A stretch of DNA of 64,000 bases from Purshia tridentata (lineage: Eukaryota > Streptophyta > Magnoliopsida > Rosales > Rosaceae), in NCBI GenBank assembly GCA_003254885.1, contig QANT01006447.1, positions 44,376-108,375 of the forward strand. The letters run 5' to 3'. Below are positions 47,757 to 60,009 of this stretch, piece by piece. Within the stretch, counting starts at the first letter, position 1. Every line of letters begins with the position of its first letter. Position numbers and translations under genes: made by a program. The notes under the pieces were generated by a model. The model worked only from the letters and a program-made list of their open reading frames with translations. It had not been told where the DNA came from and did not search any database.

Positions 47757-49211
47757 AGCACAAACTTTAAAACTGGAAAATAAAATTGGAAAAGAAGATA
47801 AAGGTCATTCGTTATTATGGTTCCATCATTTATGTAATTTGCACCAAGTCCAAAAACTTGTTTTCACTGAATAAATAAATTCAGATCACATTGCATGGTG
47901 CAAACGCTATACCATTTGGAGGAACACTTTGCCGATACGTATGTCGAATTGATGCATTCCTTCGGACCCCCCTTCAAGAAACCAACCTTGCATCTCTTTT
48001 TCTAATATTGTTTGCATTTGCCGAGGATGGTCATGGACAAAAGCATCCGATGCATTTCCCAAAGCAAGGAACTGCCATCCCTTTTCTGGTTGGTAATGAG
48101 GCATAATGAAATCCAACCATGTATTGGTTACATTCATCTCTTATCCCTGCAACAATGACGGATTGCCCTCAAAGTCATCAGGGCAACATGGTTTACATTC
48201 ATCTATGCCTACAAGAAAGAGGACACAGTCAAATACCAACCCCAAAATCATTGCCACACAAATCGAGTAGGAAGTGTTTCTACTTCTATGACTCTCGGTT
48301 TCAGCTGTGTGGTATTATCTATGAAAATTTTCAGCATTTTCCCCTGGTTCTACAAGGAACTAAAAATAATCAGTTAAAAACAATGAGAGCACCTGAAAGT
48401 TGGGGCGGCATGTCAGCGCATCCTAGTTCAGCTTCATGATTCTATAGAAGAGCACACTATCATTCTTTACCAAGAAATTCCTTGCTCCTAGGTCATAGTT
48501 TCTGGAAAGAGAGTAAACAAGTCAAAAAATCATAACCATGTGGGAAAGAAAGGAAGTTCAGTACTTCCCTTAAATGTACTCTGTGTTTGGTTGTGCTAAG
48601 CAAAAGAAAATCATGGCAATGTGATATAACATTAAAATGAGTAAGTCCAACTATAAGAGGAGTGAACAAAAGCATTACCTGAGATTGGGATGAGAACTGT
48701 GAAGAAAAAAACAAAGATTTGGAAAGATGTTTGTATGAATTTCATGCTTCGTAAGTTGTTTTAGCAAATGAACGTCAACTTTCCTCCGAAAAATATCCTG
48801 TTTGGTTGTTGAATTACAAGCAGAATCCCTGCCAAAAGGATATATATAAATAAGTTTTGGAAGGATGCCACAAACAGAAGATGCAAAATTTATGACTGTG
48901 ATTTTACTTCTTTAAATCTCTGAAAGATTCCTGTAATGAAGGAAAAAGGGAAGCCCAGGAGTTAGAGCTGCACACATAACCACATACACCACCTAAAATA
49001 AATAGATAAATGAAGTTTTTATCATAAACATAAGAATGATATAACTGCTCTTGCATGCACTCATCTCGCCAACTATATAGTGATGATGATGAAAATAGTC
49101 ATTCTTAAAAGGAAGGTATATATGCTTATACCTCATGTACTGAACTTTTTTAAAGCGCCAGTGAACAGCTTTTTCCAATGGCCAGACGCTAGAAATTCTG
49201 TGTCCCATGGA
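47757..49211. other. Intergenic: UGT copy 2 3' flank, unrecognised segment
   Basis: The 3' flank of UGT copy 2 carries about 300 bases (roughly 47905-48205) that are missing from the matching flank of copy 1. That segment has a 76-codon minus-strand open frame (47907-48137) of protein-like composition that I cannot identify; it may be a gene fragment. The rest is the 3' flank of the minus-strand PPR gene. Confidence 0.5.
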
Positions 49212-51984
49212 TTAATCAAGAAGAAAGCCAAATTTGATCATCCCAGCAAGTAATTCAAATGCTGAATTGAAATCACCACCTCGATGGAAAAGATTAAGCA
49301 TCAACTCGCAAAGTTCTAGATCAGGAGAAATCCCGTCAGATAACATCATACAGAAAAAATATTTTGCTTCAGTTATTAGACACCTTTTGCACAATCTATT
49401 AATTACAGCACTATAATCTCTGATGGAGATTTCAAATCCTTTCTCCACCATTACATGGAATAGCTCCACTGCCCTATGTACATCACCCTTTGCACAGTGT
49501 GCTTTGATTAAGGTGGTATAAGCAACTTTTGTCAACATGATATTGCAGTCATCAAGAGAAACCAGTAGCCTGTCAGCATCATTAAGGTCACCATATACAC
49601 AAAGACCATTGATGAGAACATTATATGTAACAGGAGTAGGCTCAAGATTATGCATTGACATCTCATTGTGTAACTGAAAAGCTTTCTTGAAGTCTTGAGC
49701 TTTGCAGAAACGTTTGATGATAGTATTATATGTGATTTGATCTGGGGTTAGACCCTTAGCATACATTTCCTTAACTAAGTGGACAATCTCTTGCAGCTTC
49801 CCCAGTTTGCAAAGTCCTTTGATAACTACAGTGTAAGTAACATGAGTTGGTTCTACATCTTCTCTTTCCATCTCCCGAAGCAATTCAAGCATGCCAGGGA
49901 TGTTTCCCCGTTCACAGTAAGCATTCAAGAGAGTGGTATAAGTAACTGGACTTGGTAGCAATCCTTGTAGCTTGATGGTATCCAACATCCTTTGAGCCTC
50001 AACTAGTTTTCCAGTGTCGCAGAAACCATGTATAAGAGTATTGAAAGTGACAATACTAGGAGTTATTCCTTTTTCAATTATTTGTTTATATAATTGTACA
50101 GCTTCTGAAATATTCCCAACTTTTACATACCCATCCATCATAATATTATACAAAACAATATCCTCTGTCATGTTCCTTGTTATTAGAGCATCAAAATACT
50201 TCCTTGCCTCAGATATAGTCCCTGTCTCACACAGACCTAAAAGAATAGAACGGCGTGCAAGGTAATTGGGAAAGATTCTCTTCAGGTACATTTCTCTATA
50301 TATTTGGCTAGCCCGTTGAACATCTCCTTGCTTGCATAGGCCATGAATGATAATAGAATATGTTATACGATCTGGTGTCAAGCCAACAGCTTCCATCTCA
50401 TAAAGAAATCTCAATGCTTCTTCTACTCTCCCACTTTTACACAAACTGCTGACTAGTACACCGTATAAAATGATACTCAACTGAAAACCCTTTGAAAGCA
50501 TCTCTTCCCGCAACTTAAGGGCTTCCTCAATATTGCCAGCATGGCAATGACCACACATCAGAATTGTATATGTAACATGATCTGGATTCAACCCTTTAAG
50601 CAACATTTTCTGAATGACCTCCCAAGCACCACTCATCAAACCAAGTAGATGAAACCCTTTACAAAGAATGTTGTAGGTTACTGTGTCAGGCTCTATTCCA
50701 TGCCTTTCCATGTCTTTTGTGAACTCCAAAGCTTCTTCCAGTGAACCTGCTACACATAGTCCATGAATAATAATATTGCAACTGTATGAGTCAGGAAGTA
50801 GTCCATACTTGAACATCATACCAAAAATCGACTTTGCAACATCCACAAAACCCAATTTACAGAGCCTCGACATGATGGTATTGAATGAAACAACTGAAGC
50901 CCCAGTCTCCTTCCTTTCAGCATCCCTAAGAAACGAAACTGCATCTTGTAGGCCGGATTCCTCGCATAGTCCATCTATAAGTATGGAAATAGTGTATTCA
51001 CTCTGAGGAGTTCCACTATCTTTCATTTCATTATATACATTCCACATGATATCCATGTGCCTCAGGTTATGCAACAGGCAGTTATAGGTTGATGTTGAAA
51101 CATTCAAATTCAGATCTTTCATCTTAGCAAGAACAGAGAGGGCATCATGAATCATTTCAGATCTTGAATAAGCAAATGCCAACATATCCCACACCGCACT
51201 ACTCGAATCCCAGTCCCTGAATCTATTCAAGAGCAGCTCACAAATTGAAGGTGAAGAACCAGAGCCTATCACAATTCACAAGAAATCTATAAACAATAAA
51301 TGAGAAAAAACAATGTTAAAGAAACAAAGCAATTAAATGAATACACTGATTTGACCTAAACCAATACCAACCCAAGTATAAGAAACTACCATTGATTTTC
51401 ATTGTTTAGCTAATCAAAGGTTTAAAGTTAACAAAAACCTCCACCCATTACTTAGTCAAAGCCCAATATATCTATGAGACTTGCACACTCTCAGAAACCA
51501 AGCCGCAATCTGCATAATAAAAGAAGTGATCAAATACCATACCTTCCTTACACACCATTTGCTTTACAACCAAATGCAACTCCTTGAACCGCCTTTCCGC
51601 CGCTAAAACATGAGCAACAACTAAATTCGAAACCCTAGAATGCCGAAACCCATACTCATTTCTCAAAAAATTGAACAAACTGATAGCTGACTCCGGGCTC
51701 TCAACGCTCAATCTTTCAATAACCAAATCAACCTGATGCTGATTCAACGTTGAGATGATGGTCTTAAAATAATGATCACCCATAAATCTTCCAAAACCCA
51801 AGACTCTCAAGCCGGTGATGATTTCGGAGATTGTGTTTCTAGGGTTTGGGACGACGGTGGGCTCGTCGTCAAGCTTTGCGGCAAAGGCTGAGGCTTTAGC
51901 GAAGATGAGGGAAGAGAGGGGAGCGAGAATTTGGGATTTTTGCAGAAAATGGATGGGTTTCCACTTATGGATGTGATTGAGCAT
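49212..51984 (-). CDS. P-class pentatricopeptide repeat protein
   Basis: Two exons join in frame (51543-51984 and 49212-51265; codon split G/GC), giving 831 aa. A basic N-terminus (MLNHIHKWKPIHFLQKSQ) looks like an organelle presequence, probably mitochondrial. From about residue 190 there are roughly seventeen tandem 35-residue P-type motifs, for example YNILCKGFHLLGLMSGAWEV and PDRITYSIIIHGLCKQGDVQ. There is no E or DYW extension. P-class proteins bind organelle RNAs and act in processing, stabilisation, splicing or translation. I recall a similar Arabidopsis gene, At1g13630, placed next to a Tag-type glycosylase and a PI4K-gamma gene, which are also the next two genes here. The RNA target is unknown. 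Confidence 0.93.
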
Positions 51985-53567
51985 GGAATTGGGGACTGGG
52001 GTTTAAGAAAAAAGGGGCTAGAGCCGTTTGGTTCCCAGGAAAACTGGAAAATTAAGAGGTAGAAAAGGAAGAGAGAGAGGCAATGGGAAACAGAGAGGGC
52101 TTCGCGGATGAAATTCTTGGTGAAGTGAACTGTTGCGGCAGGCTAGGGTTTTAGGAAGGCTAGGGTTTTAGGGAGCCGTTGGTTTCCCGGCAATTTTGAA
52201 GGTTCACTGCATTGAGAGAGTGAGAGAGGAAGGATTTCATGCAGACTGAGCTTGGGGCGCCTGATGGCCCAAAAAAAGAAGCTTGGGCACCTGATAACTG
52301 AAAATTGAAAAACGGTGTCGTAACCCACATGATTTTTTTTGTGAATAGGTTGATCTAAAACACAACAATAAACTTTTGACTACTATTATATGAGTTTTCT
52401 TTGAAAATATCAAGTGTTGTTCATGTTAGAAAATTATAAACTTGAATAGTAATTTATAAGGCTTTTGAGTTACTCATTCATAAATTGATTTTGAATGAAT
52501 ACCTAAATTTCTTTAATTTTATAAATATAGAATTGGTTTTCATAAATATCTTATTATTAATTAGATCATGTGGATTTCTCTGTCTCACCATACATCTTGA
52601 GATGTCCAACTTTAAATGCTTCAAGGTCCTTTCTTATATGTATTAAGGTACATAATAGGGTATCTAAACATGCACAATACCATACACCGCCTTAATTAAT
52701 TACTTGTTTCTCCTTGGTCCAAGGCTCCAAGACTCTCCAACCACTTGCCCATTTGCTCCCTCCCCGTTGTATGATTATATGGTTTAGTTCCTGTTTTGAG
52801 AAAACAAAGAGAGACTAGCTAGGTAGCATAATATGATGGATGGGATATCTTTTTCTGTGCAGGCAACAAGTATGCCTCATCAAACCTAGACGCTACATAG
52901 AAAAGGAGTAGGAGTTAAGAATGTTATGGACCCATCACCAGTCACTTGCGCTGAAACAAACACCACAACTACAAAAACTTTCATTGCAAAATGGAGTGCA
53001 CACATTCCCCATCCATTAGAGAAAAGCCATTAACTCCACACCTTAATCTTCACCTTTTTCAGATAAAAAAGAGAGATTTATTAGTGTGACAACATGAAAG
53101 CAGAACAGTAATATTTATGACAGATTTATGACATGGAAAAATAAGCTAAGCAGTATTAAAGAGAGAGTTGTTCAATAAGTCAAATGGTTTCATTCACTTA
53201 ACAAATACTTGGTTCTTTCTTTTTCTGTTGCGACTAGCCATGAAATATTTCAGGTGATATTTATAAATCACAGGGACTCAATCATTTGCAAGAAACCTTT
53301 TTCAAGAAAAGTCAATGTTTTCCCTCTTCCAGTAATCCAGTATGTATGTTTCAATATATACTATTTTGGATTTTGCTTGGAAACCAAGGAGGAAATGGCA
53401 ACCCACAATTATGCATGAAACTCACATTTCACCAACCAATTTAAGCATAGCTCTGACTAATACCTCAAATTCAATTATTCCCTAGCTTATAAATCTCAAC
53501 CCACTTTAACATGTCTACCCCCATTTAAGAAAAAGCCAGCTAGCTTAATTTCTTTATCCTCTGCAAC
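51985..53567. other. Divergent intergenic region
   Basis: It carries the promoter and leader of the PPR gene (left part) and the promoter of the glycosylase gene (right part). No gene is supported; the short open frames have no recognisable content. Confidence 0.55.
53488..53494 (+). promoter_or_regulatory. Possible TATA box of the Tag-type gene
   Basis: TATAAAT lies 74 bases before the ATG, which would give a short leader of about 45 bases. Confidence 0.4.
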
Positions 53568-55519
53568 ATGTCGAGAGAAAATGTAAGAAGACAATTAGTA
53601 CTTTTGGAGAAGAACAAAGTTGTGAAAGAGAAGGAGAGGAGTGCAAGCCCCAACTTGTATCCTAGACGCCTGAAGAGAATCTACCCAATTGGGCTTCACA
53701 GGAGCACTTCATCTCCTCTATCTATATCTCTCTCATCATCATTGTCTTTGTCTTTGTCAGAGAACTCCATCGACTCTTCTTTCACAGACTCTACTTCTCC
53801 ACTGGATCAGAAGCTTTCACAGGCTCTGCGACTCATTGCCCCACGACCTCAAAGAAGAGAATCCACAGTGGCTAAAGTTGTCCCACAACAAAGTCAGACT
53901 CAAGATACTAATAATGGGGAATTGAAGAGGTGTAACTGGATAACAAAGAATAGTGGTAAGTTTTATATACATTACAGAGAACTTTGATGTTTTCTTTTTG
54001 GCTATTGCTCATTGTTTGGAGAGAACTAAATTTTTGACTAGCACTAGAGCTCGGAAACTAGATTGAAATGATTCTATATACAAGATGGCCATGTAGCATG
54101 AAGAATGTACATAAATTCTCATGTCAAATTTTGAAGCCTTAATTGAGAGCATGCAATAGGGTCATGTAGCTTTTTCTTGTATGCAATGTCTTGAACCCTA
54201 TTGATCAAGACATTGCATAAAGAAAATGACAGTAAAGTAAACACAATGAATAAACAAAGCTAGAAAAGTCATCAAGCTTCCATCACTACCAAGTGGTTGA
54301 CATTTCAACAGTGTCTTGTATAGTTGTATAATGAAAGTTGCCAAGTCCCTGCAGCGATTCTGAAAGATGATAATAAAAATGACAACATGAGGCAACATTT
54401 TACCCAATCTGCAGCATATTACATAAAACTCAATCGAGAAAGGATATTATTATATTTTCTGAAATATAATCGGAATTTGTGGCCTGCAGGCACACAATTA
54501 TGACAAAAATTGTATACAAAAAAAAAGGATTAATTCTTTTTTTCTTTCTTTCTGGAGTAAATAAAGAATTCTATGCAGACATGCATTGATCATACGCTTT
54601 AATACATACAGATAAGGTTTATGTAGCGTTTCACGACGAATGCTGGGGAGTTCCAGCATACGATGACAAGTAAGTCCTCATTGGAACCTTAATGATCAAG
54701 TCTAATTAATGAATATTTTTGAATTCTTATGTCAGCTATTAAGTGGTAATTAATTAATTATCATACAGTCACTTGTTTGAGCTGCTTGCACTTTCTGGTA
54801 TGTTGATGGACCTCAATTGGACTGAAATTGTGAAAAGAAGGGAGCTATTCAGGTAACCTCTTCTCTAGCTATGTGACTATTATAAATAAAATTTTGAATA
54901 TTTTGCATATGCTACTTTACAAGCTGAATCATAGTTTGTATATGTTATATGATGATTTAATTTGCCACTTAGGGAAGCCTTTTCTGGATTTGATCCAAAC
55001 AAAGTTGCCAAAATGGGGGACAAGGAGATTGCAGAGATAGCCTCCAACAAAGCAATAATGTTGGCTGAGAGCAAAGTGAGGTGCATAGTAGACAATGCCA
55101 AATGCATATTGAAGGCAAGCTAGCTACCTAGAAATTATTAAAAGCTGATAAATACATTATTCTTGTTTCTTGATCGTGCAATTATTAGGTAGGCTGTTGA
55201 TCAAATATATACCTGACCATATTTATCTAAATTAATGTAGATTGTGAGGGAATTTGGATCTTTCAGTAGCTATATGTGGGGTTCTGTGAATCACAAACCA
55301 GTCATAAACCGATTCAAGTACCCAAGAAATGTTCCTCTAAGAAGCCCAAAAGCAGAAGCCATGAGCAAAGATTTGATCAAGCGTGGATTTCGATATGTTG
55401 GACCAGTCATTGTGTATTCATTCATGCAAGCTGCAGGGTTAACAATCGATCATCTTGTGGATTGTTACAGGTATGGTGAATGTGTAAGCCTTGCAGAAAG
55501 ACCTTGGAGACATATCTAG
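53568..55519 (+). CDS. DNA-3-methyladenine glycosylase I (Tag) family protein
   Basis: Five exons join in frame (53568-53955, 54612-54669, 54769-54852, 54973-55114, 55241-55519), giving 316 aa. The fourth intron uses a GC donor (AAG then GCAAGC). Residues 1-120 are basic and contain a Ser/Leu-rich low-complexity run; they are poorly conserved in the family. The Tag domain starts at RCNWITKNSD. The zinc ligands equivalent to E. coli Cys4, His17, His175 and Cys179 are Cys122, His137, His295 and Cys299. Tyr133 and Trp166 of the base pocket are kept. However, the positions of E. coli Tyr16 and Glu38 are Phe136 (AFHDECWG) and Ser158 (LSGMLMD). Classical Tag removes 3-methyladenine from DNA. With these changes the substrate or activity may differ. 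I recall At1g13635 as the Arabidopsis counterpart. Confidence 0.88.
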
Positions 55520-58098
55520 TCCAACATAAATTATATATTTGTAATATTTTTAATGTTTATATTTATATGTTCAATATTTATATGTACCAATTATAAACAT
55601 AATAATATTTATATAAAGTTATGCCTAAAATGGAATGGTATTAAGTTGGATTCCACAGCTCATCTTTCTGGTCTTTATTTTTGCTATTTTTGTGTATGGA
55701 ATAGTATCAAGTGATGCATGTGCAACAACCCCAGCCTCACAATTTGGGCAATATTTATTTGGTTGGTACAGCAGAAACATCTTATTAAATATGATTAAAT
55801 AAGAATGACAAGCATATGGTCTTTTTTGATAATTGAGGCATTTGTCAACTGCATGAATTTGCTTATTCATCAATTAATCTAGTGAAAGTGGGCTGGACTT
55901 TGCAAGATTAGAGGGGCTTAGACATTGCCCAAAGTAATCCATGGACTTTATTTTACAGTACTAGACTAATTGATCCTTAGGCCAGCCCATCTTGGCCACA
56001 ATAAAGGCCAGCAGATCCAAGCACCAATTAAAGGCACCAAGCATATAATACTTTTTGGTTCACCCAACAATGCTTGTGTCTCAAATCTGCCTCACAGGCT
56101 CTCATTCTATGACAGGTTCCTCAACATAGGGCAATGAACCCATCTGCAGCAACTAAAGCTCTTGGTTGAAAAATTCACTGATGCGCCCACTAACAGGATG
56201 ATACATATTGTCACAATGAAAAAGGCACTGAAATTGTGATTGACCCAAAAAAGCTGTCTATGATGGCCTGCACTCCCATATTTCCTAGTCATTTCCTGCA
56301 GTACTTATTCCTCCTGGGGTATTGGGGCAAACCTCTACTCGATTTCCTGTGAAGTTTCAAGTGCATTTTGGCATTCTCATTAATCATTATATATCATGTG
56401 GTTAAACAATTTGCCAAACCTTAGAAAAAAATAAAAAATAAAAGACATCTTGCCAAACTGTAAGAAAGTCTGAGTCCCTTAATCAATACATTTTAATTTC
56501 ACAGAGTGCTAAAGTGAATAGCAGAGTCAATTTGACAAATCCCTTTTGCTTCACTCGTTGTAATAACTAGTAAGCTAGGGGACAACTAGACAAGTCTGAG
56601 TCGCACGTTTTGTCTGTCTCTGCTGCACTGTGAATGTATCAAGCATCTTCTTGTCTTGCATTGCAAACCATTAGAGGAGTGTAACCTGAGGACCCCCCAA
56701 ACCAGAGACAAGTGGCATTATATAATACAAAACTCCTCAAGTTCAAGATTAGGCTGCCTCGTCCATACCAATATTTATTTAACATAATTAATATATTAAT
56801 CCATTCCTGCATGTGGGCTCTGATCAAATTAAGCAACAGCAATTCTATCAACTTAAATGGGAAGCCCTTGACTGCCTTCAAAGATTGTTAGTTGAAGAGT
56901 TTGAAGACCCTCACCAAACCTTAATGTCTATCTTCTTTGTAGATAAAGTTCGATATGAACTTATGAACTTTGTTAAGATTGAAAGTGAAACCCCACCACA
57001 AATGGTACGTAATTAAGGTAACTTTTATGAAGTACCCTTTGAAGTTGAAATTTCAATGCACCTCTTTATGAAGTACGTACCCTTCACTGGTATCAATCTA
57101 ATCTATGAATTTTTTGTCTCTACCCACAAAATCAGTTAAAACCCATGAACTTACTGAAGGAAACAGCAGGAAAAAAAACAATCTGCCGCCGAATAAAGAA
57201 GGCAAACAGAAAAAAATATATTTGTGTACTGCTATTGACCTCGCCAGCAAGTTGAAAGGCCAACCTTGAAATTATTTGATTTCAGTCCAAATGGTACGTA
57301 CGTGGGACCTTTCCATGTGATGTATCTTTGTTGGTTGCTGTATCTGTTTTGCTTTTTATGTCAGCATCGACAAAATTTCTTTGTAATCCTTCTTCTATAT
57401 TGTTCATTTCAACAACCATGACATAAACAAGAGTCGTGTCTCTTATAAAAGTTATGAACATGATTGAACCCCTCAAATTGAGACCGCCATAAATAATGGA
57501 CTGCAACTTCAATCTGTGGATGGCAGCCTGTAACACAGATACACGTCATGTGAAGCACACAATACCCTGTGTTATCATCCACATAGCCAAGACTAGGAGG
57601 AAAAAAAAAAAAAACCCTGGTACTGTTAGTCTAAAGTAATTCAGATACTTTGATCAATTGAATTCATCCACTGCAGCTGCAGCAAAAGACCAAAGACCAA
57701 ATGCACAAAACACTAGCTTCTCAAGAAAATGCAAGGAATTAGAAACAAGGCGAAGAAACAGAGATCTCTATTTACATAATCTTCTTTTTCTTGATTTCAT
57801 TCTACAGCATTATTTATCAAACAAGTCCATAAAGGAGTGAAAGAAGAAAAAAAAAATTAAAACAAAACGTAAAACAAGAAATACAACCAATTCTACTCAG
57901 CTCATCGGTCAGCTGATGCAAAGAATATTTACAGAAGTTCCTCCTACAGTCACTCATCACTACAACACCTTCAAGGAAGAAACCCTTAAACCGAAATCTC
58001 TCTTGAGAAAGTAACAACCTTCACTCCCACAAACCTACTAATCTTATTGTTTGACTTTAGTCAGCTCTATTTCAGCACCACGCATTGCTGCCTCAATC
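55520..58098. other. Convergent intergenic region; possible gene remnant
   Basis: The 3' flanks of the glycosylase gene (+) and the PI4K gene (-) meet here. At 56813-57016 a 67-codon open frame ends at a good GTACGT donor. It contains a segment (SIFFVDKVRYELMNF) weakly like the FFDD helix of histidine phosphotransfer proteins, but no downstream HQLKGSS block is visible. I do not call a gene here. Confidence 0.45.
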
Positions 58099-60009
58099 TC
58101 AAAACTGGCACGAAGTACCAAGCCTCTGCAGTCTCTGCCTTTGACCTAGGGTAACAGAATTCCGTTTTGCAAATGCTGGGTACAGCAACTCTTGAAACTT
58201 CTCTAGAAACAAGGTCCAATCATCCTCATTCATGTCAGCCAGCTTCACAAAGCTCATGCTTGCAGGAAGCTGCTCATTTGCACTCCTGTGTCCGGATGAT
58301 GTATTCACCATGTATCCATTTTCTGCTTTTGATCCTGTATATTTCAGGTGGCTCTTCTCACTCAAACTTGTATTCTTCAGCGACATAGAAAGCTTTGACA
58401 CAGTTGGGATCCTTTCAGGAGCTGGCAGACTCGCTAATGCTGCTTGCTCTTCTCCTTCACTGTCCTCTTCCTCCTCAATGCTTTCTTCAAGTCTAGAGAG
58501 AGGAGAGCGGCCATGCCCACTGCCATTTCCAAATTGAAAAGGTGCCCTGGTCACATAATCATCTGCTGTTAAGTCTAAGTCTGCATCCTCGCAGTCAATG
58601 TCAAATAGGAACTCCTCACCTCCCAAATCAGACTTGGGGGATAATACCTCCCTCTCCGCTACCATCCTCCTAGCCTCCATACAAATTACCTCAAGTTCAC
58701 TGGGCTCCTCTTCACCACTACGAAATTCCCTACTCATCATCTCACCTATTTCAGCAAGACAGAGACCATATGCAGCAGACTCCTTGAGGAAGATGGTGCA
58801 GAGAACCAAAACCCTAAGACAAGCCTCTCGAATCATGGGAAGCTCCCTTCGCAGCATGTCACAATCCTCAAGTGGGTTAAGTTTTTCAATATACTCAAGC
58901 TCATCGTCTGAGAATGGAATAGAAGCCTGAGGCCAATGAATCCACTCAAAGTAAGGATCCTCCAAAGTTTCTGGCAAGCAAAGGCCATGATCAATTGGAA
59001 TGAGATCCACTTGACCAAACCTCCCAACACCGTCAAGTTTCCTAACTAAAAGGTTCCCTGCATGCCTGTCAGTGTTAAAAATCCTAATGTCTAATATCCC
59101 TATACGATGCACAGCAGATACAGGAAAGCTGGAGGTCCCATGATCACTGGCATCAAAATCATGCAGTATGAATTGTTGGCAAGATGCAATCTTGCTAACC
59201 AGCTGCTTCTTCTGAACCTTGTTCCCATTCACCCCATCATTTACGTTAAAGATTGAGTGAGTGATCTTCACCAAGGCGGTGGGAGGCACATTTGCAAAGT
59301 TATCTTTGTCCAGCAGGAAAGCTGCGACTTCTCTGAACCCAGTCTCCCCAACCCGCACAGAACGCTTCAAACCCGGTTGCCCAAGAGTTTTACCAACAAA
59401 GCCTTTTGGGTTATTTGGCGCAAAAGGCTCTTCATCAGTTGGCTTCACTATTGCAACACTCTCACCTCTGCTGTTCCTAAAATAGTATGCACCTCCAAGC
59501 CCACCATGAACAGGAATTGGATCAACTCCCATCTTAATGGCCTTCTTAATGTCCTTGACCAATTGCTTTGTTCCAGCAAACTGATCTAAATTCCCCAATA
59601 TCTCTATAGGACCACTCCGATCTCTCTGCTGTAGATCCCTCCCAGTAGGTGAGAGACAAGGAGTTGACGAGCTTCGATGCATAATGTTCCGTGTAAGAAG
59701 GAGAGGGGAATCATTTCGAACTGCACTAAGATCGTTCTTCAACACCATATCCCCAAATGTCAATGAGCTCTCATCGGTGGGGAGATTAAGAGCAATCTGC
59801 AACCTCCTCTTCACAGTATGGACATTGTCACCACGATCCAAATCCATCCCCAACACACATCCAGTATCAGTTTGCACAAAAACTCGCCTCCTGCCAGTGG
59901 ACTGCTTCCCTCCCATTCTCTTGCTTCCATGGTACTCCCTACTGAGGGGGCTGTTAAACAATGTCACTGCCATTTGGGTCTGTACAGGGCTGTCCAGATT
60001 ACGAGACAT
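58099..60009 (-). CDS. PI4KG6: Type II phosphatidylinositol 4-kinase gamma (PI4K-gamma)
   Basis: The coding region is one exon of 636 aa. The start MSRNLDSPVQTQ is the first in-frame ATG; the frame is open further upstream but has no ATG. Residues about 29-100 form a single ubiquitin-like domain (RRRVFVQTDTGCVLGMDLDR). The PI3/4-kinase domain lies at about 150-430: ATP-binding Lys in ESVAIVKPTDEEP, catalytic loop in NTDRHAGNLLV, and activation segment IPIDHGLCLP. The C-terminal 200 residues are acidic and Ser-rich, ending with a conserved helix (DDWTLFLEKFQELLYPAFA). Members were named lipid kinases, but Arabidopsis PI4K-gamma proteins have shown protein-kinase activity and ubiquitin-pathway links rather than clear lipid kinase activity. 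The symbol is by resemblance to At1g13640 and its neighbours; gamma-5 is the alternative. Confidence 0.9.
   Translation of the reverse strand: MSRNLDSPVQTQMAVTLFNSPLSREYHGSKRMGGKQSTGRRRVFVQTDTGCVLGMDLDRGDNVHTVKRRLQIALNLPTDESSLTFGDMVLKNDLSAVRNDSPLLLTRNIMHRSSSTPCLSPTGRDLQQRDRSGPIEILGNLDQFAGTKQLVKDIKKAIKMGVDPIPVHGGLGGAYYFRNSRGESVAIVKPTDEEPFAPNNPKGFVGKTLGQPGLKRSVRVGETGFREVAAFLLDKDNFANVPPTALVKITHSIFNVNDGVNGNKVQKKQLVSKIASCQQFILHDFDASDHGTSSFPVSAVHRIGILDIRIFNTDRHAGNLLVRKLDGVGRFGQVDLIPIDHGLCLPETLEDPYFEWIHWPQASIPFSDDELEYIEKLNPLEDCDMLRRELPMIREACLRVLVLCTIFLKESAAYGLCLAEIGEMMSREFRSGEEEPSELEVICMEARRMVAEREVLSPKSDLGGEEFLFDIDCEDADLDLTADDYVTRAPFQFGNGSGHGRSPLSRLEESIEEEEDSEGEEQAALASLPAPERIPTVSKLSMSLKNTSLSEKSHLKYTGSKAENGYMVNTSSGHRSANEQLPASMSFVKLADMNEDDWTLFLEKFQELLYPAFAKRNSVTLGQRQRLQRLGTSCQF

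Noticed and set aside
49234-51006. Plus-strand open frames within the P-class PPR region
   Set aside because: They are antisense shadows of the PPR exon.
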